From the NCBI GenBank assembly GCA_021788625.1, contig JAJYKL010000023.1, positions 1 through 47,607 of the forward strand: 47,607 nucleotides of DNA, written 5' to 3'. The notes below the pieces were generated by a model, which worked only from the letters and a program-made list of their open reading frames with translations, was not told the origin of the DNA and made no database searches. Positions within the stretch are counted from its first letter, which is position 1, and the number at the start of each line of letters is the position of its first letter. Position numbers and translations under genes: made by a program. This DNA is from Chloroflexota bacterium. Its GTDB lineage: Bacteria > Chloroflexota > Anaerolineae > J036 > Brachytrichaceae. Positions 35,471-43,554 of the stretch are shown in pieces.

Positions 35471-36208
35471 ATGCTAGCCAAAACATACCTGCAACACCTC
35501 CAAAACCTGATCGGGGAATTGATCGAGCAACAGACTCCGGCCATCGAGCGCGCGGCAGAAGCGATTGCCCAGGCAATCGCCGGGGGTCACTCGCTGTTTG
35601 GTTTCGGTTGCAACCACTCGTTGCTGCCGGTGCTGGATGTCTACTACCGAGCCGGCGGACTGATGTTGATGAACCCCATTGTCGCCCCTGGCCTGGTACT
35701 GGACCTTCACCCGCCGACCCTCACCTCCAAGATGGAGCAGATGGAGGGTTACGGCGAAATCGCCCTGGCTGGTGCGCACCTCCAGGCTGGCGATGTGCTG
35801 ATCGTGGTGTCTGTGTCAGGCCGCAACGCAGTGCCTGTCGAAGCGGCTGTGAAGGGCAAGTCAATCGGAGCGACGGTGATCGGCGTGACGTCGCGGGCGT
35901 TTTCCGACTCGGTGACCCCGCGCAATAGCCTGGGACAGAAGCTGATCGATGTGTGTGACATCGCCATTGACAACCGGGTGCCGCCTGGCGACGCGTTGCT
36001 CAGCCTGGAGGGCGTGCCGCAGAAGTTCACGCCCGTCTCAGGCGTGACGAGTATTGCTGTCATGCACGCCCTGATGGCCGAGACGATCGAGCGGCTAGTG
36101 GCGCGCGGCATCACGCCGCCGATCTACCTCTCCGGCAACATTGAGGGTGGCGCGGCTTATAACGACCGCCTGCTGGCCGAGAACGCAAGCCGGATTTTCT
36201 ACCTGTAG
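35471..36208 (+). CDS. SIS-domain sugar isomerase-like protein (copy 3)
   Basis: A 245-residue SIS protein related to copies 1 and 2. The core is VVSVSGRNAVPVEAAVKGKS, with HSLFGFGCNHSLLPVLDVYY upstream (unlike the 'DTGH' of the others) and IERLVARGITPPIYLSGNIE at the end. The ATG at 35471 has GGAG about nine bases upstream; an in-frame ATG at 35402 is not preferred because it would lie against the divergent HpaI-type start. It is divergent from the HpaI-LDH2 pair, so the 35385-35470 segment holds both promoters. A phosphosugar isomerase or deaminase role is probable, and substrate is unknown. Confidence 0.85.
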   Translation: MLAKTYLQHLQNLIGELIEQQTPAIERAAEAIAQAIAGGHSLFGFGCNHSLLPVLDVYYRAGGLMLMNPIVAPGLVLDLHPPTLTSKMEQMEGYGEIALAGAHLQAGDVLIVVSVSGRNAVPVEAAVKGKSIGATVIGVTSRAFSDSVTPRNSLGQKLIDVCDIAIDNRVPPGDALLSLEGVPQKFTPVSGVTSIAVMHALMAETIERLVARGITPPIYLSGNIEGGAAYNDRLLAENASRIFYL

Positions 36209-36256
36209 GACGTGGATCAGATAAGCCTGGGCTGGCCTGGGTGGCAGCCCGTTGCT

Positions 36257-36625
36257 CTAAGTGCACTGCACCCGGAATTGCCCGGGGTTCATAACAGTAA
36301 TCGAGCCGCCATAACTGCACATCAACTGGCATGTATTGTTGAGCGCTGGTTTATGCTTGAACATTACCCACGCCGCCCCAGGCGTCCATGGTCCAGCCGG
36401 TTGTGGCGTGCACGGCATCGGCGTCAAGACACCCAGTGCTGCAGCCGTAGCTGATGCGACCGCCGGGTTAGCTATGGATGTGCACACACTAGCCGGAATC
36501 AGATTTGTGAGTGGAATCAATGCCATGATGGTGGCTGATGGTACTGAGGGGGTCATCACACGATTGATCAGCATAACGACGTATTGAACTGTCGCGCCCA
36601 TCGCGAGGGCTGGTGGCACTCCCAC
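36257..36625 (-). CDS. DUF4280 PAAR-like spike protein
   Basis: A 122-residue protein that fits the DUF4280 PAAR-like family, whose members cap the spike of contractile injection systems or carry toxins. Order of conserved pieces: MGATVQYV near the start, NRVMTPSVPSATIMALIPLT, then SIANPAVASATAAALGVL, TPMPCTPQPAGPWTPG, KPALNNTCQLMCSYGGSI and the closing VMNPGQ. Cysteines at TPMPC, NTCQ and LMC could bind metal as in PAAR tips. The start is GTG 36625 or the GTG two codons in. No other sheath, tube or baseplate gene is nearby, so it is an orphan here. It converges with SIS copy 3 and is divergent from the small membrane gene at 36784. Confidence 0.8.
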   Translation of the reverse strand: MGVPPALAMGATVQYVVMLINRVMTPSVPSATIMALIPLTNLIPASVCTSIANPAVASATAAALGVLTPMPCTPQPAGPWTPGAAWVMFKHKPALNNTCQLMCSYGGSITVMNPGQFRVQCT

Positions 36626-36783
36626 CTACCCAATACCATAATCACTAAATCACGATGCTGTGAACCTGTCGTCTTCTGACATGATCGCTGCGATTGATGA
36701 TCAGCGGCTTATCCTTATACGATGGCATCTATACCAAACATCGTCGGTTGACATGCCGATCACCTGTAGGACAATACCACGAT

Positions 36784-36945
36784 ATGGATACCCGAAGACT
36801 TTCGCGGCGTAACCGCATCATCCTGTACATTATCAGCATTCTGGTGGTGCTGAGCATGGTGATCAGTGCCATCGTCGCGTTCTCTCCCACATCCCAGACA
36901 ACGCAGTACCAGACGCCGACGCCCCCAGCAGCCGCGGCACCTTAA
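36784..36945 (+). CDS. Small single-pass membrane protein
   Basis: A 53-residue protein: basic N-terminus (DTRRLSRRNRI), one transmembrane helix (IILYIISILVVLSMVISAIV) and a short Pro/Thr/Ala tail. Function unknown. AGGA lies about 13 bases before ATG 36784. It is followed by RidA after 12 bases, with RidA's AAGGAG site overlapping its stop codon, which suggests one transcript. The length and topology resemble other small membrane peptides but no family is recognised. Confidence 0.65.
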   Translation: MDTRRLSRRNRIILYIISILVVLSMVISAIVAFSPTSQTTQYQTPTPPAAAAP

Positions 36946-36957
36946 GGAGTGAAAACT

Positions 36958-37341
36958 ATGCCAAATCGCAGTGTCGTTCAGACCGCTTCAGCGCCCAAGG
37001 CCATTGGCCCTTACTCACAGGCCATCCTCGCCAACGGCTTCGTGTTTTGCTCGGGCCAGATCCCTCTGGACGCCACTACAGGCAATATAGTGGTGGGGGG
37101 TATTGAGGCGCAGACGCATCAGGTGCTGAAGAACCTGTCGGCTGTGCTCCAGGCAGCTGGATCGGACCTGCAGCACGTGGTCAAGACCACGGTCTTCCTG
37201 GCCAGCATGAATGACTTTGTTGCCATGAATGGTGTCTACGCCACGTACTTCTCGCAGGACCCACCTGGCCGCTCGGCTGTCGAAGTGGCGAAACTCCCCC
37301 GCGGCGCCCTGGTTGAGATCGAAGCCATCGCCGTTATTTAG
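36958..37341 (+). CDS. ridA: RidA-family enamine/imine deaminase
   Basis: A 127-residue RidA (YjgF/YER057c/UK114) protein. Conserved pieces are APKAIGPYSQAILANGFVFC, SGQIPLDATTG, VLKNLSAVLQAAGSDLQHVV, KTTVFLASMNDFVAMNGVYA, PGRSAVEVAKLPRGALVEIE; the last contains the Arg (PGRSAV) that anchors the substrate carboxylate, and the Glu of VEIE. It hydrolyses reactive enamines such as 2-aminoacrylate to the keto-acid and ammonia, protecting PLP enzymes. AAGGAGTG lies eight bases before ATG 36958. It shares a probable operon with the small membrane protein. The next gene is convergent, and the inverted repeat at 37461-37494 may end transcription. Confidence 0.95.
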   Translation: MPNRSVVQTASAPKAIGPYSQAILANGFVFCSGQIPLDATTGNIVVGGIEAQTHQVLKNLSAVLQAAGSDLQHVVKTTVFLASMNDFVAMNGVYATYFSQDPPGRSAVEVAKLPRGALVEIEAIAVI

Positions 37342-37460
37342 GCGCCCTCGAGATCCTGGGCGTCAGGCTCCCGGTGTTTTCCGCGAAACGGGAACTCGGA
37401 TGCAACCAGCACGCGAGCAGCCCAGAGCCCAGGTGCCATTCGCCATCCCTTCGCTGGCAC

Positions 37461-37494
37461 GGAAGCACGTCGATGGACTTAATGGCGTGCTTCC
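37461..37494. terminator. Inverted repeat between convergent RidA and GH78 genes
   Basis: GGAAGCACG and CGTGCTTCC form a perfect 9-bp stem with a 16-base loop, in the 174-bp convergent gap. There is no T-tract, so it may act as a bidirectional mRNA 3' structure rather than a classic terminator. Confidence 0.4.
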
Positions 37495-37515
37495 ATGCGT
37501 AGGTGGCGAATCTCC

Positions 37516-40032
37516 CTACCTTACGTCGTGCTTGCCGGCCGGCAGCTCGCGCACAGGTTTGCCGGGCAGCTCAACTACCACTGGCACAGGAGAATCCACG
37601 GTCACGCCATCGCGGGTGGCACTTACCGTGATCAGGCCGTGCGGTGTGGGCACACTACCCCTGGCCCACTCCAGCGGTCCCAGACGCGGGGCGATGCGCG
37701 CCTTGGTGTACCCAGGCTCTGCCGGCATGACGCCCAGTGTATAGAACACCATGTCCTTCGTCGGCGTGCAACTCCAGCCATGCACATGTGTGCCATGCTT
37801 CCAGTCCTCGCCGATCGTGTCATATCCATTCACCAGGAACGACGACCAGCGCTGGTAAAGCTCAGGCAATCGCGCGGCCAGACCGGCCTGCGCCACAGCG
37901 TCGTGCACCACGTAGCTCATGAACGGCTCGGCGCTGACAATCTCACTGTCAACATTCCAATCAGGCTCGTAGATGCCCATCATCTGGTTTTGCATTCGTT
38001 TCCGCAACTGCTCGGGTGTGCCGCCGAAGCTCATCCACGTGCGTACGACAACCTTCTGTGGATCGGTGATCGTCTCGATAATGCGCTGCCAGCGGTCCTG
38101 GGGTGCCAGCCCGGAGACGATCGCTGCCGCGCCAGCAAGCTGATTCACCGTCTTCTGTCGTACGCCGCCTTTCGCGTTGTTCACATAAGTGCCGCGCGCC
38201 TCATCCCAGAACTTCTCGAAACCCGTCTTGGTCTTCGCATAGAGAACTTCAGCCCACTTCTGGCTGGCCTGCTCGCCCAACCAGCCGGCGATTTCGGCGA
38301 ACTCCTGCAAGCCCCGGGCCCATAACGCGGTAAGGATGGCGCTTTCATCGTCGGTGATCAGGCTGGACCAATCCACCAGATTCCACTCAGTCACGTCCTT
38401 CAGGACGCCCACCTTCGTCTGATAGGGCGCATACCAGCGTAACACGCGTGCAACGGTGGGCATGAGGGTCAGTACGGTTTCCTGATTACCGGTGAAGCGG
38501 TACAGGTTGTAGACGCCGTGCACCCAGTGCAAAGACCAGTCGGGGATGGTCATGCCGCCACTAGCTTCAATATCGCCGGCAACGCTCATGGGCAAAATAC
38601 CATCGGAGCGCGGTGAGTTGCCCAACGTCAGGTAGTGCCAAGCCAGGCGCCAGTCGGTATTGGTGGCCAGATGCACCATCTGGTGCACCACACTATCACC
38701 CACCCAGGCGCGCTGCTCACGGGTGGGGCAGTCCATGAAGGCGTCCCATGAGTTGAGCTGCACAGTGCGGATGCCAGCCTGGTAAATTTGGTTCAGCGAC
38801 GCGTCGCTGCACACGAACGACGCGCCCGCCTGCCAGGGATAGTGGTACTCCTGCACCGCGATATCATTCAACGTAACCTCGCCTGCCGTGCCATGCACGA
38901 TCATATAGGCGTAACGGAAACCGTTCATGTCGAACACTTGATGACGGTCCTGTTCGCCACGGGCGACGTAGCGGCTGCCCGCATGCGGACCGAACATCAC
39001 CGGCGCCCCTCCGCTGAGGGGGTCTTCGACGTAGCACAGATCGAAAGTGGTGCCCTCTGGAGCACTCACGTCCAATTGCACTGAGCCGGCGACGATATGG
39101 CCCATGTCGATTACAAGCCGGGCATAGGCGCCCGTGGGAATAGTGAGTTTCACGGGCAGACTATTCGTCTGTATGGTTGCCGTGGCAGGCATACTGAGGG
39201 ACGCCCTGACACGCCGGGCCGGGCTGCCACTGGTGGTATCCACCGCTCCCTGAACCAACTCGACTGTCACCGATGCAAGGTGCATCCGATCGCCTTCCAG
39301 TTTGGCGATGGGTCGTGGGTACATCGGGCCGTAGGGATCGGTAGGTGGTTGTGTGTGCCCGTAGCCGTTGATGTGCACGGCTGGGATTACCTGTGTATTG
39401 CCCCAGGTGCTGTCGTCAAATCCGCTGTTTCGCCAGCCTGCGGGCAGCTTGCGCGCGTCGAGTACCTCCACCGGCACACCGCCTGCGATTGGCCCGTTGC
39501 CAGTTGCATTGCCCTCACCAGACCAGGCGTCGCTCTTGCGTGCTTTCCATGTTCCATCACTCACCAACCAGCCTGCGTCACCCAAATCTGCCTCGAAGGC
39601 CAGCACGCCGGTTCTGCCCAGGGTGGAATTGGCCGTAGCAGGCATCCAGAATGACTTGACTGTACCGTAATACTTCACGTACACAGCAATCACGTTCTCG
39701 CCAGGTTTCAGGTATGGCGCCAGGTCGAGCATGTCGTAGTACAGCCGCTTGGGCTGGCTGCGGATAGGTCCACGGAATGCCTCCTGGCCGTTGACGTAAA
39801 GCGCATAGCGCGAATCCGCCGTGATGCGTGCTGGAGCGCGCACAGGCACCTTCTGAAGGGAGAAAGTCTTGCGGAGCAGGCCGTGCGACTCAAGTTTCTT
39901 GTTATCGGGCTCCTCCATGCCCGGCATTCTTCCAACTATCTCGATCTTTTCCTCGGGCACCCAGATCCAGTGGCCCTTCCAGCGTATCTCAGCGAAATCC
40001 TGCGCCGTTATTGCAGTGACTTGCTCGGACAT
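37516..40032 (-). CDS. GH78 alpha-L-rhamnosidase
   Basis: An 838-residue family 78 glycosidase that should release L-rhamnose from glycosides or polysaccharides. The order is N-terminal beta domains (with ALYVNGQEAFRGPIRSQPKR, LLRKTFSLQKVPV), the conserved LVIDMGHIVAGSVQLDVSAP and HQVFDMNGFRYAYMIV, then the catalytic (alpha/alpha)6 barrel with WDAFMDCPTREQRAWVGDSV, whose acidic residues include the general acid, and TEWNLVDWS and VLTALWARGLQ; a C-terminal beta domain closes it. No signal peptide, so it acts on imported oligosaccharides. AAGGAGAAA precedes ATG 40032, inside the TetR gene's last codons, and the intergenic space is one base, so translation is coupled. Control by TetR is described below. 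Confidence 0.92.
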   Translation of the reverse strand: MSEQVTAITAQDFAEIRWKGHWIWVPEEKIEIVGRMPGMEEPDNKKLESHGLLRKTFSLQKVPVRAPARITADSRYALYVNGQEAFRGPIRSQPKRLYYDMLDLAPYLKPGENVIAVYVKYYGTVKSFWMPATANSTLGRTGVLAFEADLGDAGWLVSDGTWKARKSDAWSGEGNATGNGPIAGGVPVEVLDARKLPAGWRNSGFDDSTWGNTQVIPAVHINGYGHTQPPTDPYGPMYPRPIAKLEGDRMHLASVTVELVQGAVDTTSGSPARRVRASLSMPATATIQTNSLPVKLTIPTGAYARLVIDMGHIVAGSVQLDVSAPEGTTFDLCYVEDPLSGGAPVMFGPHAGSRYVARGEQDRHQVFDMNGFRYAYMIVHGTAGEVTLNDIAVQEYHYPWQAGASFVCSDASLNQIYQAGIRTVQLNSWDAFMDCPTREQRAWVGDSVVHQMVHLATNTDWRLAWHYLTLGNSPRSDGILPMSVAGDIEASGGMTIPDWSLHWVHGVYNLYRFTGNQETVLTLMPTVARVLRWYAPYQTKVGVLKDVTEWNLVDWSSLITDDESAILTALWARGLQEFAEIAGWLGEQASQKWAEVLYAKTKTGFEKFWDEARGTYVNNAKGGVRQKTVNQLAGAAAIVSGLAPQDRWQRIIETITDPQKVVVRTWMSFGGTPEQLRKRMQNQMMGIYEPDWNVDSEIVSAEPFMSYVVHDAVAQAGLAARLPELYQRWSSFLVNGYDTIGEDWKHGTHVHGWSCTPTKDMVFYTLGVMPAEPGYTKARIAPRLGPLEWARGSVPTPHGLITVSATRDGVTVDSPVPVVVELPGKPVRELPAGKHDVR

Positions 40033-40033
40033 T

Positions 40034-40711
40034 TCATTTCTCCTTTTTGTGAGACTTGCGCACTTTATGGCGAGTGCGCAACCCATTCATGAGCACATCT
40101 GCTATACCCGCGGCAAGAGTTTCTGGAGATAGTGGTTCACGGTGCCATCCATAGGAGCCCAGTTCTGCGCCGACGGTCAAACCCATAATCGTGCTCCCCA
40201 GCGCCTCCTCAGCTATAAAGGGATCGATCTGCCGCAGGGCGCCCTGTGCCTCCAGCGCCGCCATCTGTTGCGCGACCGCCTGTCTGAGCTGGGTGTTCAT
40301 CTGCGCGAAGGAGCGGCCAACGTCTGGGTCCAGTACGGTCTGCTGCAGCAGCATGAGGTTGAACGGCCGCTTATGAGCGGCGCGGATCTGGCTGGCCAGC
40401 ATGGCGGCCACCAGCTCCTCGAAGGAGCCGGACTGCGCGGCTTGCATGCGGGAAACCTCCGCCATCGCCTTGTCCATAAAATCTTTCAGCAGGGCGAGCA
40501 GGATGCCCTTCTTGCCGCTGAAATAGCGATAGAGGGTGCCTTCTGAAACGCCGGCTGCTGAGGCAATCTCCCGGGTAGTGGCCCGGTCATACCCACGCTG
40601 GGCGAAGACCTGCGCAGCCGCATCCAGGATCTCAGCCGGGCGTTGAGCGGGTCGGCGCCGGGGTGGCCGGGTCGCCTGATCATCGGGGCCTGTGAATGAC
40701 GGGTTCGCCAT
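40034..40711 (-). CDS. TetR-family repressor of the rhamnosidase gene
   Basis: A 225-residue regulator. The N-terminal HTH covers EILDAAAQVFAQRGYDRATT, REIASAAGVSEGTLYRYFSG, the usual TetR/AcrR pattern; the rest is an all-helical ligand domain of unknown specificity. The ATG at 40711 is chosen over an in-frame TTG six bases upstream. It is the first gene of a two-gene operon with GH78, whose ribosome site overlaps its final codons. The operator/promoter described at 40722-40768 lies just upstream, so autoregulation is likely, with rhamnose or a related sugar (or a breakdown product) as possible inducer. It also could control other genes by the same operator. Ligand is inference. Confidence 0.9.
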   Translation of the reverse strand: MANPSFTGPDDQATRPPRRRPAQRPAEILDAAAQVFAQRGYDRATTREIASAAGVSEGTLYRYFSGKKGILLALLKDFMDKAMAEVSRMQAAQSGSFEELVAAMLASQIRAAHKRPFNLMLLQQTVLDPDVGRSFAQMNTQLRQAVAQQMAALEAQGALRQIDPFIAEEALGSTIMGLTVGAELGSYGWHREPLSPETLAAGIADVLMNGLRTRHKVRKSHKKEK

Positions 40712-40721
40712 GGACAACGCT

Positions 40722-40743
40722 AATGAGTGAGTACTTACTCATT
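40722..40743. promoter_or_regulatory. Palindromic operator of the TetR-GH78 operon
   Basis: A 22-bp palindrome centred on GTAC with arms AATGAGTGAGT and ACTTACTCATT; ten of eleven pairs match. It lies directly downstream of the -10 of the promoter at 40741-40768 on the minus strand, so a bound regulator would block initiation. The TGAGTGA..ACTCA type is common for TetR operators. Confidence 0.8.
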
Positions 40744-40768
40744 TTATGTCCGATCAGGCAATTGTCAA
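40741..40768 (-). promoter_or_regulatory. Sigma-70-type promoter of the TetR-GH78 operon
   Basis: On the minus strand TTGACA (complement of 40763-40768), 16-base spacer, TAAAAT (complement of 40741-40746). Both hexamers are near consensus. The -10 overlaps the operator by three bases. Confidence 0.85.
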
Positions 40769-41241
40769 GGTGCCCGCACCGATTCCCATACAGCGCACCG
40801 CTATGGTCCTATGATGTGCTAAGCCTCGCTTATCCGCGATCGGCCTGGTATGGTTTGCCTCTCTGGCGCTGTAGACGCCAATTCCTGTGGGCAGGGTGGC
40901 GATTCTGCCGCAGGCCAGTCAGCGCTCAGCCATCGATCCGGCAGAAGCTGCGTGCGAGACCTGAGCAGTTGTCTGTGCTGTGCGAGCTCAGACAGGCTGA
41001 GATCGCCAAATTCGTTGAGTGCGCCGATGGGACATCTCGCTCCTGATGTCCGTCGAGTGCGACCTGTTGTTCATCATCGAAATCGGGGCGGGCACCATTC
41101 TGAGGGCAAGGGGTGGATCAGGCGTGGGTCAGCTCGCCACCGGAGTTCTCTGATCTCAGCAAGCAAGCCCAGCGGAACGTGCGAACACCTTACGCGGACT
41201 CTTCCCGCCGGGTAAAGTGGAGAAGTGCGCGTCCGCCTTCC
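40769..41241. other. Intergenic region without recognisable gene
   Basis: About 470 bp between the TetR promoter and the end of the XRE-repeat gene. Small frames on both strands give no family. A fragment LRARPEQLSVLCELRQAEIA on the plus strand has no partner or start worth calling. No repeat or RNA was seen. Confidence 0.5.
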
Positions 41242-42258
41242 TCAACCCTTATCGACTGGCGCCTGCGGTCGCTGGCCTCGGATCAATGCCTCCAGCGTCG
41301 GCTGGTCGAGGAAGGGGGCGAGTGCCACCAGGGTGCCTGCGTTCACCATTCCGGGCGGTACGCGCAACACGAGTTGTTGCAGGGTTGGTCTGTCGAGGAA
41401 GGGGGCCAGTGCGGTCAGGTCACGCAGCCTCATCGGGTTCAGCCCGACGTTGCTCACCAGCCTGGACAACCGGCTGTGGTCGACGAATGGGGCCAGCGAG
41501 ATAACCCGGTCAATGCCCAGTTCTTCCGCAGGCAGACGCTCCAGCAGTTTGTCGAGGACTGACCGGCTCACGAAGGGAGCTAATGCGATCACATCGAAGC
41601 CTTCGATCTTGTCCAGCGTACTCCGCTCTACCAAAAGATCCAGCGTCGTCTTGTCCAGGTGAGGGGCCAGGGCGATGACATACTTGATGTTCATTGAACC
41701 TTCCAACTGACTCACCAAACGGTTGAGTGCCGGTCGGCTCATAAATGGTGCCAGCCCCACAAGCGATTGCACGCCAGGCTTCTCATTCAACCCGGCAACC
41801 ATGGCGTCCAGTAACTCCTGGCTGATGAACGGCGCCAGCCCCATAACCTGTTCCAAACTGAATGAATACTCGCTCATGTTTTTGACAACCTTATTGATCA
41901 GGCTGGGCCGGGTCAACGGCGCAGACTTGATCACCGTCTCCAGATCCGATGGATCCACCTTCGCCAACTCTGCCGCTCGTTCGGCGTGGCCTGCCGACAG
42001 CTCCGCCAGCAAGGCATCCCGTCTGGTCCCGGCAGGTGAAGTGTGGGTTGAGTTACCGTCCAGCAGGCTTTCCATCCGCACCCCGAACAATTGCGCGAGC
42101 TGTGCCAGTGTGATCAGATCGGGGAACGAATCCCCCGTCTCCCAACGCGAGACGGCCTGGTGGGTCACGTTGAGCCTGTCCGCCAGCTCGACCTGCGTCC
42201 AGTCTCGCTCTTTCCTCAATTGAGCAATGTAGGCACCCGTCTGGTGCGGATCAATCAT
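41242..42258 (-). CDS. XRE-type regulator fused to tandem LAPF helical repeats
   Basis: A 338-residue protein. Residues 8-62 are an XRE/Cro helix-turn-helix (IAQLRKERDWTQVELADRLN, VTHQAVSRWETGDSFPDLIT). After a linker, seven clear repeats of about 28-30 residues run from about residue 130 to 335, each built on 'V-x-x-L-A-P-F-(L/V/M)-(S/D)-x-x-x-L-x-x-L-V': for example VMGLAPFISQELLDAMV, VGLAPFMSRPALNRLV, TALAPFLDRPTLQQLV, VALAPFLDQPTLEALI. An eighth degenerate copy precedes (VIKSAPLTRPSLINKVV). The repeat looks like a short two-helix solenoid, perhaps protein-binding. AAGGAGT precedes ATG 42258. Unlike usual XRE proteins, the C-terminal part has no peptidase or ligand domain. Function unknown. 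Confidence 0.85.
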   Translation of the reverse strand: MIDPHQTGAYIAQLRKERDWTQVELADRLNVTHQAVSRWETGDSFPDLITLAQLAQLFGVRMESLLDGNSTHTSPAGTRRDALLAELSAGHAERAAELAKVDPSDLETVIKSAPLTRPSLINKVVKNMSEYSFSLEQVMGLAPFISQELLDAMVAGLNEKPGVQSLVGLAPFMSRPALNRLVSQLEGSMNIKYVIALAPHLDKTTLDLLVERSTLDKIEGFDVIALAPFVSRSVLDKLLERLPAEELGIDRVISLAPFVDHSRLSRLVSNVGLNPMRLRDLTALAPFLDRPTLQQLVLRVPPGMVNAGTLVALAPFLDQPTLEALIRGQRPQAPVDKG

Positions 42259-42385
42259 GACTTCGACTCCTTATGACCTGGCGATTAGTGTACTCAGGCG
42301 CCTCGTATGTATCACAAAGAGGCGCTGCTTTCAACCAAGCGTTGGTTGCAGAGGGATGTTTGAGAGCTCAATCGTGAGTTGCAGC

Positions 42386-42424
42386 AATCGATGTCAGACA
42401 TCTCCGGGAAGTCTGACATCGATT
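42386..42424. terminator. 14-bp perfect inverted repeat after the AzlD gene
   Basis: AATCGATGTCAGAC (42386-42399) and GTCTGACATCGATT (42411-42424) pair perfectly with an 11-base loop. It starts six bases past the AzlD stop (minus strand) and lacks a strong T-tract; it likely marks the end of the AlaX-AzlCD transcript and stabilises it. Confidence 0.6.
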
Positions 42425-42430
42425 TGGACT

Positions 42431-42763
42431 TTACATATGCACCAGCGCCATGATCCAGCGCCAGGCTAGTAGCATCAGCATGCCCACCACGATCGTGAGG
42501 AGGACGTTCCGGCTGCGCCAGGCCACCAGAGCGGCTACGATGGCTGCCACCAGGTATTCGTTGCTAAGCGCGAACTCGGGCCGGTTGGAGCGCGGAAAGA
42601 TGATCGCCGGCGTGATGATGGCCGTCAGAACCGCGATGGGTACAAACTTCAACGCGCGCAGTACGGGCTGTGGCAGCTGCAGCTTGCCTACCAGCACCAG
42701 CAGTGGATAGCGCGCGGCGAAAGTCACCAGCGCCATGCCCGCTACCAGCAAAACCTCATTCAC
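42431..42763 (-). CDS. azlD: AzlD-family branched-chain amino acid export subunit
   Basis: A 110-residue protein with four hydrophobic helices ([75 protein letters not shown]). It matches AzlD, the small partner of AzlC in the LIV-E exporter family. With AzlC it should export branched-chain amino acids or their analogues. It begins four bases inside the end of AzlC (ATGA overlap), so translation is coupled. The 14-bp hairpin follows its stop. Confidence 0.9.
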   Translation of the reverse strand: MNEVLLVAGMALVTFAARYPLLVLVGKLQLPQPVLRALKFVPIAVLTAIITPAIIFPRSNRPEFALSNEYLVAAIVAALVAWRSRNVLLTIVVGMLMLLAWRWIMALVHM

Positions 42764-43533
42764 GGCGCTTCCTTTGCCTGTGCTGCTGAAGTCGTCTGCA
42801 CTGGGTTAACCGGTTTCACCTGCTCACCCGGGAAAAGCGCTTCGCTCAACATGCCCGCGGCGATGCCCAGCGCCGCTGCCACGAGCAGGCCCAGTTGGTT
42901 GGGCAACCCGTGTGCCAGGAGGGCGCACAGCCCCGCTACGCCTGCGCTCACCAGTGCGGGTTTGTTTCGTACGAATTGCGACAGCATCCCAATAAACGTC
43001 ACCACTGCTGCAAAATCCAGCCCCCAGGCGGCAGGATTAGGGATGGCCCGGCCAACCAGTATCCCGATAAGCGTGCACAACTGCCAGTTGGTGTACATAA
43101 ATATGGCAGAGCCGAGGAAGTACCAGTGCTTTAAAGGAGATGCATCATTTCGGGTATGTCTGGCACTGACCACAACAAACGATTCGTCAGTCAGCCAGAA
43201 ACCGAGCGGAATAAGCCAGCGTTGCGGCAAGTGTTTCATGTGCGGCGCGAGCGCGGTTGCGTAGAGCGTATGGCGCAGGTTCACTACCAGTGTGGTGAGC
43301 ACGATGACAAGCACTGGGGCGCCACCAGCAAACAGCCCGGCTGCGACGAACTGTGCCGATCCGGCGAAGACGAAGGCCGACATGGCCAGCGCTCCACTCG
43401 GTGAGATACCGCTGGTTACCGCGAGTGCGCCGAAGATAATGCCGAAGGGCACCGCTCCAACGACGAGTGGGAAGGTATCGCGCACGCCAGCCCAAAACTC
43501 GGTCCAGCGCGTGAAGGTGTGCTGCAATGTCAT
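42760..43533 (-). CDS. azlC: AzlC-family branched-chain amino acid permease
   Basis: A 257-residue membrane protein of the AzlC/YgaZ family. The signature is [20 protein letters not shown] followed by [56 protein letters not shown] and [14 protein letters not shown]. It forms the exporter with AzlD. The start at 43533 has no strong ribosome site. It follows AlaX by 21 bp on the same strand, so M4 protease, AlaX and AzlCD may be one transcript; together they could deal with peptide-derived amino acids, though that is inference. Confidence 0.92.
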   Translation of the reverse strand: MTLQHTFTRWTEFWAGVRDTFPLVVGAVPFGIIFGALAVTSGISPSGALAMSAFVFAGSAQFVAAGLFAGGAPVLVIVLTTLVVNLRHTLYATALAPHMKHLPQRWLIPLGFWLTDESFVVVSARHTRNDASPLKHWYFLGSAIFMYTNWQLCTLIGILVGRAIPNPAAWGLDFAAVVTFIGMLSQFVRNKPALVSAGVAGLCALLAHGLPNQLGLLVAAALGIAAGMLSEALFPGEQVKPVNPVQTTSAAQAKEAP

Positions 43534-43554
43534 GGCAATGCAACGGCAGGCCGA

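Noticed and set aside
37495-38325. 276-codon plus-strand frame opposite the GH78 gene
   Set aside because: It is antisense to a well-supported GH78 catalytic region; translation looks compositionally biased and unlike any family.
40769-41241. Possible remnant gene in the gap before the XRE-repeat gene
   Set aside because: Translations in six frames gave no ordered family motifs, unlike the FGE-like remnant at 32841.
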